A stretch of DNA of 64,000 nucleotides from Scilla litardierei. Its lineage: Eukaryota > Streptophyta > Magnoliopsida > Asparagales > Asparagaceae. Shown piece by piece: positions 30,767 through 42,498 of the stretch. The stretch is taken from NCBI GenBank assembly GCA_030789695.1, contig CM061133.1, positions 92,169,248 through 92,233,247 on the forward strand, written 5' to 3'. The notes under the pieces were generated by a model. It did not search any database. It worked only from the letters and a program-made list of their open reading frames with translations, and was not told where the DNA came from. Made by a program: the position numbers and the translations under genes. How positions within the stretch are numbered: the first letter of the stretch is position 1; each line of letters begins with the position of its first letter.

Positions 30767-32640
30767 TGTTGGATATTGGACTCCCCGGGTTTGGTTTTGG
30801 ATGATGAACAAACATAAATAAAATATGAACTAACACTTTGTGAGCACAGTTATGGAGATCGTCGCCAAATTCATATGAATATCAATAACGACGTCTCGAG
30901 ACTTCTCAAAGCACGTGATCGTATGCCTAAAGCTTCGTTGAAGCTTATGGACCTTTTTAGAAGTCATGAAGATTCGATCGAAGCTATTGAAGTCGGTATC
31001 GTCAAGTTTATTTTATAGTCTTTAAGCTTCTTTCGTAGAATGTTAAGCCTTGAGTAGGTCTTACGTTTTAATTCTTCATAACGCTCATATCTTAGCTCTA
31101 GGATCTTAGTAGAAGTCCATACAATTCTTCCCGAAGCTTCGCGCTTCGATTCGGGACTTCTTGTGCATGTTAGTTGGTTCAAGAAGAAGAACTGACCGAC
31201 TAGATGGTGATCTAGTCGGTCAGCCAAGCTTCTTGGACCGACTAGTTTCTGTCAGTTAATTCTTAGCTCTTTACTGTTTACAGTTAGTCGGTCTAAGTTG
31301 ACTCACCGACCGACTAGTTTGTGAACTAGTCGGTCAGTGATGCTTCTATGACCGACTAGTTGAGCTTTCCCTGAACATGCACATTTGAGCTTGAGTTACT
31401 GTTTATCATTAGTCGGTCTGTGCTCATTGATCGACTGACTAGTTGATGAACTAGTCGGTCAACTTTCCTTCTTGGACCGACTAGTTTAGTTTACTGTACA
31501 TGCCAAATTTTTCACCATACTTACTGTTTATCGTTAGTCGGTCTATGTTCATTTGGTGATCGACTAGTTGGTGAATTAGTCGGTCAACATTTGTTCTTGG
31601 ACCGACTAAGTCTAATTCTTCTCAGACTTCAGTTTTATCTGTTAGTCGGTCCACGTTGAGTAACCGACCGACTAGTTGTGAAACTAGTCGGTCAGCTACT
31701 CTTCTTAGACCGACTAGTTCCTTAGTCTGTACTTTGATCTTTTCTCAGTTTACTCATTAGTCGGTTTACGTTCAGTGACCGACCGACTAGTTGATAAACT
31801 AGTCGGTCGGTGATTGTTCTTTGACCGACTAGTTGGGTTCAGAAAAGAGCCGTTGGAGCCCTAATTGAAACGTTTTTCTCTCTCTCACTCTTCATTCCTA
31901 TAAATACTTGTTGGGCTGCATTCATTGCTGCCAAGGCTGATATTAATGCAAGTTTAGAGATTCAAGAGAAATCAATCCAAGCTCATTCAAAGCTCATTCC
32001 CTCCATTCTTTAATCTCTCCTAACTCTTACTTCCAAAGAGAGATTCATTGAGTGTGAAGCCTTCCAAGCCAAGTGCTTGATTCTAGGTCACCAACATCCC
32101 CAAAGCTCTCCATCGCTGTTCTACATCTTGGAGCTAGGGTTTGGTGCCACTTCTTCCTCAAAATCATCCTTGCCCTAATTCGTAAGCAATACTCAAGGCA
32201 TAGGTATTTTGTTCGGTAAGAAGTTTCTTTATTTCATTTCATATTTGATTTGTAAGTTTCACTCTCGGTTGTGAGAGTGTGGTTGTGATCCCGGGTTGTG
32301 GGAGTCACAAATTACATTTTGTATGATTTGACTTGTGGAGGTTTTTCACAAGTATTTCATAGTGGAAATCTTGAGTTAGGGTTTCTAACTCAAGTATCCG
32401 GAGGGGATCCGGGTGGTTGGGACGTAGGATCACCGGGAACAAGTCGGGGAGACTTGGGTGGATCCGAACCCAGTAACATCTCTTGTTAGCGTTGTTAATT
32501 TTGTGTTGTCATTTCAATTTAAGCTTCCGCAAATTGAATTGGTAGTTGTTTGCATTTAATTTGGAATTATACTCCTTATTATTTTAAAGTACTATTCACC
32601 CCCCCTCTAGTACTTGTGCAGTAGCTGGTAGGGCATTACA
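30767..32640 (+). repeat. S1 3' LTR
   Basis: 1,874 bp, the same length as the 5' LTR, ending GGCATTACA and followed by the AGTGA duplication at 32641-32645. The eight differences from the 5' LTR are all substitutions. The array copy lies at 31189-31834 and a TATA box at about 31897. Confidence 0.97.
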
Positions 32641-35190
32641 AGTGAGACTCCTTAGGTTGAGACTGATAACGAGCACATACACATACGACAAACATAATAT
32701 CGGGCCTACTTGCGGTAAGATATAGTAAACTACCTATCATACCTCGATATAGACGAATGTCTACATCTTTTCCGCCCGCATCTTTATCAAGATGTGTAGT
32801 CGTGCTCATTGGAGTCTTTTTCCCGGAGGCATTCTCCATTCCAAATCGCTTTAGCAACTCCACCGTATACTTCGTTTGGTGGATGAAGATTGCATCGTTC
32901 ATTTGGTGAATTTGGAGACCTAAGAAATATTTGAGCTCAGCCATGTGGCTCATCTCAAATTGATCCTTCATCACCTTAGAAAACTCTTCGCAAAGAGCAA
33001 AGTTAGTAGCACAGAAAATGATATCATCAACATATATTTGAACTAAAATTATATCATTATTCGAATACTTAACAAATAATGTGGAATCAACTTCTCCCAT
33101 TTTAAAACCTAAAACAAAAAAAAAATTCTTTAAACGGTCATACCAAGCTCGAGGAGCTTGTCTCAAACCGTAAAGTGCTTTCTTAAGTTTAAAAACATGA
33201 TTTGGAAATTTTTCATTTATAAAACCCGGAGGTTGAGAAACATAAACTTCCTCAACACCATCTCCGTTTAAAAACGCACTTTTAACATCCATTTGAAATA
33301 ATTTAAAATCCTTATGGCATGCAAAAGATAACAATAATCTAATTGATTCTAATCTAGCTACCGGAGCAAAGGATTCTTCGAAATCGATACATTCCTCTTG
33401 CCGATAGCCTTGAGCTAGTAACCGAGCTTTATTACAGACGACGACTTGGTTTTCGTCGGTCTTGTTCTTGAAGATCCACTTTGTCCATATGACTGTGTGG
33501 TTCTTCGATGGCAATGGAACAAGCTCCCAAACCTCATTCCTCTCGAATTGAATGAGTTCCTCTTCCATGGCAAGGATCCAAGCGCTATCTTCACATGCTT
33601 CATTAACATTCTTTGGCTCTATCGAGGAGGCAAAGGTACAATGAGCGAATTGGTTGACTTGAGATCTTGACACTATCATGGATATTGCCAATGACTTGCT
33701 CATGAGGATGGTCACAAACGGTATGAAGCCGTTTGGGAATTCCTTGATCACTAGGAACATTCTCAACAAATTCATTAGTCGGGTTATTATCAATAGAATC
33801 AATCGAATTAATAGAGTTAGAATTACCAATTGAATCACATAGGAAATCCATGGAGTCATCATCATTAGTAATTCTAGTTGGAACAAATCCTTCATTGAAT
33901 GAAACATGAAGCGATTCCTCGATCGTTGAGGTTCGTTTGTTATATATCCGGTAGGCTTTGCTACGCGAGGAATACCCAACAAAAATCCCCTCATCGGATC
34001 TTGGATCGAATTTGTCCAAACTACCATACGTGTTTTTAATAAAACATTTCGAACCGAAAACACGAAAATGTTTAACTTGAGGCAACCTACCAAACAACAA
34101 TTCATAACAAGTTTGTTTAGTGCCGGGCCTCAAAAGTATTCTATTAAACACATAGCAAGCGGTGTGTACCTCTTCCGCCCAAAATTGATGGCCAAGTTGG
34201 CTATCATCAAGCATAGTGCGAGCACACTCCACTAGCGTCATATTCTTTCTCTCAACAACACCATTTTGAGGAGGTGCACGAGGGAATGAAAAGGTGTGTG
34301 TAATACCAACTTCATCACAAAATGTCTCAAAAGACTCATTCTCAAATTCACCTCCATGATCACTACGAATAGTGACAATGGTGGTTCCTAATAGATTTTG
34401 TACTTTCTTAACAAAAATTGTGAAGTTTTCAAAAGCTTCATTTTTATTACATAATGAAAATACCCAAGTAAACCTAGAAAAATCATCAATGATGACAAGT
34501 CCATAACGTGCATTTCCTAATGAAGCAACTCTAGTTGGCCTAAATAAATCTAGATGTAATAGCTCTAGTGGCCGCTTAGAAGAAATGCTTTTCTTAGGTT
34601 TAAAAGACGGGTTTGGAAGCTTGCCTCGTTGACACGAGTCACAAAAGCTTTTCTGTTGAAAGACAAGCTTAGGGAAGCCTCTAATAGAGTTTAACTTGGA
34701 AAGCTTAAATAGTGTTCCAAAGTTCACATGACCAAAACGTCGATGCCATAAGTGTTGTTCACTTGTGTTGGCAATGAGACATTGTTCATGTGATCTTGAA
34801 AGATCTAGGATATATATATATCCTTATGGCGTGTGCCGAAAAACAATAATTCATTATTATCTTTTCTTAAAATATGGCACATTCCTTTCGCAAAGCTAAC
34901 TTTGTAACCTTTATCACAAAGTTGGTTTGTTGAAATGAGATTGTGGTTTAATCCTTTAACAAGGTAAACATCACATATTAGAGGTTTAGAAGGATTACCC
35001 ACTTTACCAACACCTATGATGGTTCCGCTCTCGTTGCCTCCAAAGACGACGAGGTTTCCATTAGCAATGGGAACCACTCCGGAGAGCAATTGAGTGTCAC
35101 CCGTCATGTGTTTTAAACACCCGCTATCGAGTATCCAATTTCCTTTGGAGCTAAATTTAAATTTGTTGCTCCATTTCTTTTTCTTTTCCT
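32641..35190 (-). pseudogene. pol: S2 Pol: protease, integrase, RT (N-terminal part)
   Basis: The minus-strand translation starts with the protease region (active-site DSG about 35120; MTGD at 35107). It continues through GAG-pre-integrase, integrase (RSDHGGEF and NGVVERKN near 34360-34240) and RT ([10 protein letters not shown] near 33280, YVDD near 33030), and breaks at 32641 where S1 inserted. Frameshifts lie near 34805-34815 (extra TA repeats) and near 33660. Several residues differ from S1, for example a change at the IN motif RKNMTL. It continues in RNase H at 19750. Non-functional. Confidence 0.92.
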
Positions 35191-35250
35191 TGAGTACCTA
35201 AAGATAGAAAATTTCATATCATGGTACCCAAGGTCATTGGGTCCAAAAGA

Positions 35251-35575
35251 TTAGACCTTTGGAAGCCAAGTCCAATTGGACTTAGACTTCCCCACATAAT
35301 TAACATTATCCACAACATCCGAAAAATAAGCATTCGTGTAAACTTGTTTTTCATCCATGCTTGTGTCCTTTGGGCTCCAAATTGTGAATATTTTGGGAGT
35401 CCTCATCCTATTGGGTGCATGCATGCGTTGTTGGTTTCTACGTGATGCATGACGTGGATAGGCATAAGGAACATGATGAAATAGTGCATGTGGATAATTA
35501 TTCATGCGATGATGTGGGTGTACATATGCATGTGGAGGAACACGTGCATGAGGGTGTATCACATTGTGTGCACAG
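35251..35575 (-). pseudogene. gag: S2 Gag C-terminal fragment
   Basis: The minus strand encodes the His/Pro-rich tail of Sirevirus Gag (HHVPYAYPRHASRRNQ, MHAPNRMRTPKIFT, ending NWTWLPKV and stop at 35251), closely matching S1 residues 680-794. Everything upstream (gag domain, zinc knuckle, 5' LTR) is missing. At about 35575 the frame runs into foreign gypsy RT sequence. Confidence 0.9.
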
Positions 35576-35720
35576 CTGGAGCATTGGTCACGCCAAACGG
35601 CATTGGTCACGCCAAACAGCATTATTCATGCGATGATGTGGGTGTACATATGCATGTTGAGGAAGTCGTAGAAAATCAAGTTCATCAAATTCATGAACAC
35701 AGCTGGAGCATTGGTCACGC
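35500..35720. other. Scrambled gypsy/Sirevirus junction
   Basis: Two blocks are each present twice in direct orientation. One contains CATGCGATGATGTGGGTGTA (about 35507 and about 35627). The other contains AGCTGGAGCATTGGTCACGC (about 35574 and about 35701), and a shorter copy of its end (GGCATTGGTCACGCC) is at about 35600. The blocks belong to Sirevirus gag and gypsy RT respectively, interleaved. The pattern suggests template switching or microhomology-mediated repair rather than simple insertion. Confidence 0.85.
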
Positions 35721-36644
35721 CAAACTGCATGACCACGAACTCATAATGTCCGTACTTCATTTGGAAAGCCGTCTTCGGAACATCATCCTTCTTCACCTTC
35801 AACTGATGGTACCCGCTCCTCAAGTCCAACTTCGAGAAGACTCTTGAACCTCCAAGCTGATCAAAGATATCGTCGATGCACGGTAGCAGATACTTATTCT
35901 TCACGGTGGCAACATTCAGCCCTCGATAGTCCACGCACATCCTGCGGGACCCATCCTTCTTCTTCACCAGTAAAACTGGTGCACCCCATGGTGACACACT
36001 AGAGTGGATGAAACCCTTCTGCAGCAACTCATCTAACTGCTTTCGCAGCTCCTCGAGCTCAGCGGGAGCCATACGGTACGGTGCCTTCGATATCGGCTGC
36101 GCTCCCGGCATAAGATCAATACCAAATTCAAGAGCTCTGTCAGGTGGCAGACCCGAGATATCCGTCGGGAAGACATCGTCGAAGTCTCTGACGACCGTTG
36201 GTCGTTCGATATCCATCTCCATCTGCATGGCAGTAACAATAGGCACCTCCGGCTTGGCCCAAAACCTGATGGGCCCAAGCGACTCATCTCTGCTGCGGAA
36301 CTCGAACTCCGGATGGCCTGGAATCCGGAACACCACCCTCTTGCTGTGACAGTCGATCGAGGCGTGGAAATCTCCCAACCAATCGATGCCAAGAACGACA
36401 TCGAAGTGTGGTAGATCTTGGACAATGAAATCTGCAAAGAGCTCACGTCCACTGACCACCAAAGAAATCGATCGACATCCCAAATTCATTGTCACCACTC
36501 CGTTCCCTGTGGTGATGTCCCAACACTTAGGGAGTGTATGGGTGGGAATGGAGTGCTTTGTTACAAACCTCTGGGATATGATGCACATAGATGCACCGGA
36601 GTCGAACAAAGCCAAGGCCGGGTAAGAGGACACTAGAATGGTGC
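35660..36644 (-). pseudogene. pol: G1 protease and reverse transcriptase (truncated)
   Basis: The frame opens with an aspartic protease of the RVP_2 type: LFDSGAS at about 36600 and the hydrophobic motif VVLGIDWLG near 36390. After a linker, RT begins: [10 protein letters not shown], the [14 protein letters not shown] motif, [10 protein letters not shown], then [10 protein letters not shown] near 35830 and [11 protein letters not shown] near 35710. It then leaves the gypsy consensus just before the catalytic YxDD block and runs into Sirevirus gag. The type resembles plant Tekay/Del-like gypsy elements. The open frame upstream of LFDSG is not an ATG start; it follows the intron-like gap. Confidence 0.9.
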
Positions 36645-36754
36645 CTAATATATAAACAACTATGGTCAAACCAAGCTACTCAAACAAGCAAGTCAAACAA
36701 GCAACACAAATAATAAGATCTAATTATGAAAAGAAAACTAGAATCAAGAGTTAC
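36645..36754 (-). other. Possible 110-nt intron between G1 gag and pol
   Basis: In minus sense the gap begins GTAACTCTTG (36754) and ends ATATATTAG (36645). It is AT-rich and holds the stops that end the Gag frame. Joining its flanks restores one frame from Gag into the conserved segment just before the protease motif, without adding or losing residues relative to the usual gypsy pattern. This fits a spliced intron. Readthrough alone would not work because several stops occur. Confidence 0.5.
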
Positions 36755-36843
36755 TTGTAATAACTCCATCCAGCTCCTCAGTCTCCACAGCTGTCATGGT
36801 GTACGCCGGCCTCTGGGGCTGTGCTGCTCTCTGAAACATCTGC
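36755..36843 (-). pseudogene. gag: G1 gag, C-terminal piece
   Basis: About 29 codons (ending ...VETEELDGVIT) that continue the Gag frame from 46529 exactly across the solo-LTR insertion, once one TCTGC copy is removed. This shows both sides are one gene. It runs to the donor-like GT at 36754. Confidence 0.8.
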
Positions 36844-37480
36844 TGTAACAGTCGCTTTCCGACCGTTCGTAGTTTCTGCGTGCACGTGCCTTATCGTGCA
36901 CATATTTTAATTTGGCTAGTTCTGAGCTCCGGCATATGCGATGCGAAATGCCATTGCGATCGTTTCGGGGTGTTGGATTTTATTGTAATTTTTGGGAACA
37001 TCGTTTCACGGCTCGTTTTCACGCAAAACGACTTTGAACGATAGTGGCGTTTTAGTCATTTGACTCAAAACGCCGTTTCCAATTTTTTTTAAATTCTTGG
37101 TAGGTGTTACGCACGATCGGGCTCCGTAGATCTGTGCGTCTCGTCTCCACGATCGCCCCGGTATTTTCGGATTATTTTTCTGACGCCCGGTTTGAGAGAT
37201 ATCGCTCGGAGAAACAACGACCGTCGATTTGCCCAGTCTGATTCAATTTCGAAATTTGTTAGCCAAATCTGGCTAAATATCTTGATTAAATCGTTTTAAA
37301 ATCCTTCCTAAACTGGTTCCTATTTGTCCCTAGACTTACCTCAAATTATACCCCCTCTAACCCTATGTCTACCCCTTTTAGCTATAACCCTATAGTTATA
37401 CATAGTAATTTCTTTTATTATAATAACCCTAAATCTAAACCCTTACCCTAAGTTTTTTTCCTGCAGCCCTCATCCTCAGC

Positions 37481-37534
37481 CGCCGGCATCCCCCTAAAAA
37501 CACAAAACAAATCCTGTTTCCCCCGATCTCTCCC

Positions 37535-37619
<85 letters not shown>

Positions 37620-37870
37620 GGCGCCGCCGTCGGCGATCCCCGATCGCCGGCTTCCACGGCGAGATCCCGCCCTCGCAGTCGCGACGCCGCCGACGCTTCT
37701 CCTCGCCGCCGGCATCCCCCTAAAAACACAAAACAAATCCCGTTTTCCCCGATCTCTCCCTCATCTCTCTCTCTCTCTCCCTCATGGTGCCGCCGTCGAC
37801 GATCCCCGATCGCCGCCTTCCACGGCGAGATCCCGCCCTCGCAGCCGCGATGCCGCCTCCGCTTATCCTC
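37481..37870. repeat. Tandem duplication with CT microsatellite in solo LTR
   Basis: A unit starting CGCCGGCATCCCC at 37481 recurs at 37707. The first copy holds a long CT tract (37537-37612), the second only a short one (about 37765-37780). The flanks of both copies match closely. Confidence 0.85.
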
Positions 37871-38561
37871 GCCGCCGCGTCTCCGTCCACGGTAAAGCCC
37901 GCGCAGCCGCCTTCGCTTCCGCCGCCGCTGCTGTGGCCCGCCACGGCCATTCGCCATCCGCCGCCGCGCAGTGCCTTCAACGCACCCGAGCACAACCACC
38001 TCCTGAGGCTCCCGTAACCGCCGTGACGCCGCCACCGTGCCACTGTGCTACGATCCACCGCCGCACCTGCGATCCTCAGCCCGCTCGCCTGCCGCCGCGA
38101 GGAGCCGTCCCTCTCCCCACGGTCGCCGCCGCTGCAGCGATCTGCAGCTGCGCCACCACTGTGCCGCCCTCGCGCCACCTCCCCCTCGCTTCCCCAGTTG
38201 TCCAGCGGCCTATTTCCGCAGCTGCAAGCGGCATCAACTGCTGCCCCTGATTTTCTGGTGACGCGCCACCGTGGCGCAGCCTTGACGGCTCCCCGAGTCA
38301 CGGCCTGACCTCCCCAGGGCTGGATCATCTCTTTGACAGCCTCCCCGAGTCGGCCAGCGATACATCCGACGTTCTAACCACGTCATATCACCGTTACTCG
38401 GAGTTTTGGCCTCCGGGGTCTTTGTTCCTCCTTGCTCGCTGATCCGCAACTCCTTGACGCCACCTACACATCCTACGGACTGCTACCAGGCCGTACTCGC
38501 TGCTCGCGCACTTTGTCCGCTGCCCGGAAGAGTCTCACTACGCTACCCATAGTCGAGACGC

Positions 38562-39282
38562 TGTTGGATCAGGATCGTAGCCTAGAGGGGGGGGGTGAAT
38601 AGGCTAATAAAGATATTCGTGCAACCCACGAACAATCCCACGAAGTTATAGGCATAGACAGGGCAATAAAATAGCAATCATAGAATACGCACAGATATAC
38701 CCTGGTTCGGTCGTCCCCACGACCTACTCTTGCCCCCGAAAGCAACTACTAGATAGATATGTAATCAAGTACAGCTACAATGAGTCAAGATCCCAAATCT
38801 ACTCTCACCTAGCTCGTACGTACACCACGTGCTCTACACTATCAATCTAGTCAGATGCTCTCCCTCCGTGACGACTCCCACAGTCGTCAGGTCCCCAAAA
38901 AGTAACACAAAAGGTAAAGTTTCCCCTACGAGAATCTAACACAGCAACTACATAAAATAATGATAAATAGAGTTTAGGAATCTCAGTTTGTGTAGCGGCG
39001 ATGTCCTCGTCAATCAGCACGGGTCAGATCTCGGCTGACGTAGATATAGTCTCTGATGTCCCCTCAATAGTTCGGCTCCCCTCTCGATGAAACTTGCGCA
39101 CTGATGAATTTTTCCGGTTGACGTTCTTTTGGAATTATCAATTTGCTTGTATGTGTATAGTAATTTGTCCAACACATTAATTTACGTTCTCGCCAATCCT
39201 GCAAATACTTAATACACACATCAGATCGTTCACAACTGTTTGTCATCATCAAACCATAAATCCTAGATCGTTGCTTCCAACA
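38562..39282 (-). repeat. S3 3' LTR with internal deletion (721 bp)
   Basis: Begins TGTTGGATCAGG and ends GCTTCCAACA on the plus strand, like the 5' LTR. It lacks the 1.28 kb that the 5' LTR has between about 43081 and 44362. The lost part includes the TATA box. The ends of the gap are near the repeated short motif TATCAATTTG. Confidence 0.88.
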
Positions 39283-39560
39283 ATCTCCCCCTTTTGATGA
39301 TGACAAACCCATAAAGTATTTGCATAAATAAGTGTACGTGTGTGACGCGTGATGAATGATGTAAATGATGTAATGCAATATGATATATTCAATGAGATGA
39401 TATCAAACATTACTAGCATGCACAATATAACAATATAGTTAGCATGCTCCCCCTTTTTCCAAGCTCCTCATTTTTTCATTGCTCCCCCTTCAATCAATAA
39501 TACCGTATTTAGAATCTTTCAACACTTTTCTCCCCCTTTGTCATCATCAAAAGTGTATTC
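39283..39560 (-). promoter_or_regulatory. S3 polypurine-tract cluster
   Basis: Four CTCCCCCT-type tracts at about 39285, 39449, 39481 and 39530. The first touches the LTR. This is the Sirevirus arrangement seen in S1, S2 and S4, and it supports the classification of S3. Confidence 0.75.
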
Positions 39561-40593
39561 ATGAAGATTAAAACATAAAACATGCAAAAAGAGAGTATTA
39601 TTAACTATAACTAGTATTTGCATGTCGTCGTTCTATGAGTAGCACTGCAAATCCAATGAAAATAATAATTAGAATTCAACACCATCGTGTAAGTGCAATT
39701 ATTAAACATAGAAGTACAAAGGGAGATACTTTCACAGATTCAACCAAATCAATCCAACATTTTCCAAAATAACTTTGTATCTCCTAGGATTGATTTTCCC
39801 CACCTCATTAAAAAGTGAGTTCAAGGTATCACACCCCAAAACATAGCCTAAAAGGACTCTTAGATGTGGGGGTGATATTGCTTGACGAGTAAAAACACCA
39901 ATGCTAAAGATTACCAATAAAGCTTATGTTGGATACTCGTGGGTAGTGTATTTGCCATGAATTGTATCCATTTTTCATACGGAGCAAATTTCATTTTTTT
40001 TCATATTTATTTCCTTTGTTTTGTGCTCAATTTTTATTCATGGAAAATCACATCATATCCCTTAGATTTTTCAGTTAATAATTATCCTACATTCACTTTC
40101 CAGAATTCATAAAAAGTATCTCCAAAAGTACGACATAGTCTAATATTCGTGGAAATGAAAGTAGGTGTAGAAATCATATTATCAATTCATCGAACTTGGC
40201 ATGGCTATTAATAAATAAAACATACACATTTAGCCATGATAATAATACTACAATTTCTACAAGGATATGATCATCATTCATTTATATCACTAAAACGATG
40301 CAAAGAGAAAGATATGCATTAAGCCCCATTTTTTTCAGTTTTTTTTAAATAAAAAATGCATGAAGTACTAAAGCAAACATGAGATGCAATCACACAAACA
40401 AAAATGTCATGCACACATAGCAATGCAACTATTAGCACACAAACAGAGAAAAGTCACGCATACAAAAAGAAAAAACTATGAAGATATTCATTAAGTTCAA
40501 AGAATGAGATATACCTTCGCGTCGCTATTTGACTAAGGAGCTAAAAAGTAATGAGACATTCAAATTATCGATCCTCGTCAAATTTCCATCCAC
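39561..40593 (-). other. S3 non-coding region after gag
   Basis: AT-rich, no credible ORF, no pol remnant recognised. In an autonomous relative pol and a third ORF would stand here. Confidence 0.7.
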
Positions 40594-42454
40594 CTACAAA
40601 AGCGGTGTCGTGTGTGACATTGGAATCCAACACAGTCCACTCACGTTAGTCATCAAAGATTTAGGAACCCATATTTGTTTGAACTTACTGTTTTTGTTCC
40701 TATATTTGCAATGATATGAAGTGTGACCCACGCATCCACATGTAAAGCACTTAGCATGAAAATTTCCAACCTTTGTTGATTCAATGTGAACTTTTCTATA
40801 TTTTGATTTTTCAATATTTTTAAGACCATATCCTAGTCCTCGCCTATTATTGTCATAAATTTGATTTCCAAGAATAATGTCCAAATTTTGTTTTCCAATG
40901 GAAAATCTCTTTATTGACAATTCAAGGGAGGTGACTTTGGATTTCAAGATATCGTTTTCATTCACAAGCAAAGTGCATTTACTAATGAAAGCTTGCTTAT
41001 TTTCCTCTTCTTTCTTTTCAAATTCCCTCATTTTTTTCTTTAAGGTCAAGATTTAGCATTTTAATCTTTTCAGAAAGCAATTTATTTTCAACTTCAAGCT
41101 TTGTCTTATCTAGTTTATACATGCTAATATCCTTTAATAAAGAGGGACATGAAAGACAATCAGTTTTTGCAGGCAAGTTAGCTTTCTCTTTTTCTAACAT
41201 AGTAATTGTAGATTTGCATGCAACAAGATCTTGTTTAAGATTTTTCATTTCTATAGACATGTCATACTCAGTTTGTTGCATATCAAAGTTATCATTTCTA
41301 TAACTATGCACATCAGCTTCTAGTTCATCAATTCTATGTTGCATTCCTTTACAGATTTCTAAAAGTTCATCTTTAGTGGGAGATTCTACCTCATTGTGTT
41401 TAGCCATTAATGCCATGCAGGAGTGGGCTTCATGTTCATCATCATCCTCATCAGCTTCGCTATCCATATCCCACGTCAGCACTTTCATTTTTCCTTTTGC
41501 AACTTGAGCTGTGTGTTGTTGTGGCCAATCTTTTATGTGGTGCCCTTTCTTCCTGCATTTAAAACATTCAGTTCTATTAATAGCTTTCTGATCATAGGAA
41601 TTTCTACCAAAATTAGAATTATTAGAATGAATGAACCTTTTTCCCATCTCAGCACTTCCTTGATCAGTCTGATTGTATCTCCTGAAGTTTCTGACCATTA
41701 GGGCTTGCTCTTCATCAAGATCGTCGTCGTTAGCTTGAGGAGCTAATGGTGTGGAAGCTTTGGTCTTCTCTTCAGGTTTCTCTCTGGCTTCTATACTCTG
41801 CAACTCAAGCTCGTGTGACATTAGGTTGCCTATCAAGTCCTCCACTTTCATTGTTGACAAGTCCTTAGCTTCTTGAATAGCGGTGACTTTAGGCCTAAAC
41901 GAGCTTGGTAGCGCCCTTAAGATCTTTCGTACCTGTTCATGGCTAGAGTATGGCTTACCGAGGGAACTGGATTTGTAGACGATGTCCGTGAACCTCGCAA
42001 ACATCTCTTTCACAGATTCAGTTGGTAACATGCGGAAGCTCTCGTATTCTGTGCAAAGCAATGCAAGTCTAGATTCCTTTACTTGCGATGTTCCCTCGTG
42101 TGTCACCTCCAGAGTATGCCAGATTTCCTGCGTAGTTAGACAATGTGAGATACGATTAAACTCAGATTTATCAAGAGAACATATAAGCGCATTCATAGCT
42201 TTACGATTAAGAGTATAAAGTTTCTTATCAGCTAAATCCCACTTGTCTTTAGGCTTAATCATAACAGTGTCTTCAATTTTAATAGTGGGTAGACTATAAC
42301 CATTTTCAACAATATCCCACACATCATAATCTACAGACACCAAATAGATTTTCATCCTAGCCTTCCAATATGCAAAGTCTACACCGTTAAACTTAGGGGG
42401 ACGGGCTATAGACTGACCTTCAGCAAAAGCACAATCAGATATATTCATGGTCAT
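40594..42454 (-). pseudogene. gag: S3 Gag (one frameshift)
   Basis: The ATG at 42454 lies 27 bp inside the primer site. The gag domain spans residues about 15-215 (PPKFNGVDFAYWKARM, EIWHTLEVTHEGTSQVKES). A first zinc knuckle near residues 292-305 reads CFKCRKKGHHIKDW, where the last Cys is Trp. An acidic segment and a coiled coil follow, then a shift in a run of A at about 41031-41037. The second frame (41049-40594) continues the coiled coil and has a second, intact CCHC motif (CFTCGCVGHTSYHC) and the WVPKS end typical of Sirevirus Gag. Overall length is about 620 residues. Confidence 0.88.
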
Positions 42455-42480
42455 CTAAAAAACTAGACTAGATCCTCTAA

Positions 42481-42496
42481 ACTGGCTCTGATACCA
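42481..42496 (-). other. tRNA-iMet primer-binding site of S3
   Basis: In minus sense TGGTATCAGAGCCAGT, two bases from the LTR edge at 42499. It fixes 42499-44500 as the 5' LTR. Confidence 0.93.
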
Positions 42497-42498
42497 CT

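Larger units (their letters stand above)
19751..32640 (+). mobile_element. Complete Sirevirus S1 (Ty1/copia)
   Basis: A 12,890-bp element with two 1,874-bp LTRs (TGTTGG...ATTACA), a tRNA-iMet primer site, gag, pol, a third ORF, four polypurine tracts and an AGTGA duplication. I counted eight substitutions between the LTRs (about 0.4%), so insertion is recent. It sits in opposite orientation inside pol of S2, a member of the same family. The only visible coding defect is a one-base deletion in pol at about 26419. Confidence 0.97.
11272..35575 (-). mobile_element. Sirevirus S2 (Ty1/copia), broken and nested
   Basis: In minus sense from right to left: gag C-terminus (35575-35251), pol (35190-32641 and 19750-19189), palindrome array (18880-18607), third ORF (18364-16745), polypurine tracts (13445-13146) and 3' LTR (13145-11272). 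It is split by S1 (19751-32645 including one target copy) and by a LINE (13896-16509). The N-terminal half of gag and the 5' LTR are replaced by gypsy sequence at about 35576. It has frameshifts and a nonsense codon, so it is inactive. Confidence 0.85.

Noticed and set aside
37616..38328. GC-rich ORFs on both strands resembling host proteins
   Set aside because: They lie within the solo family-G LTR, overlap on both strands and show only low-complexity composition.
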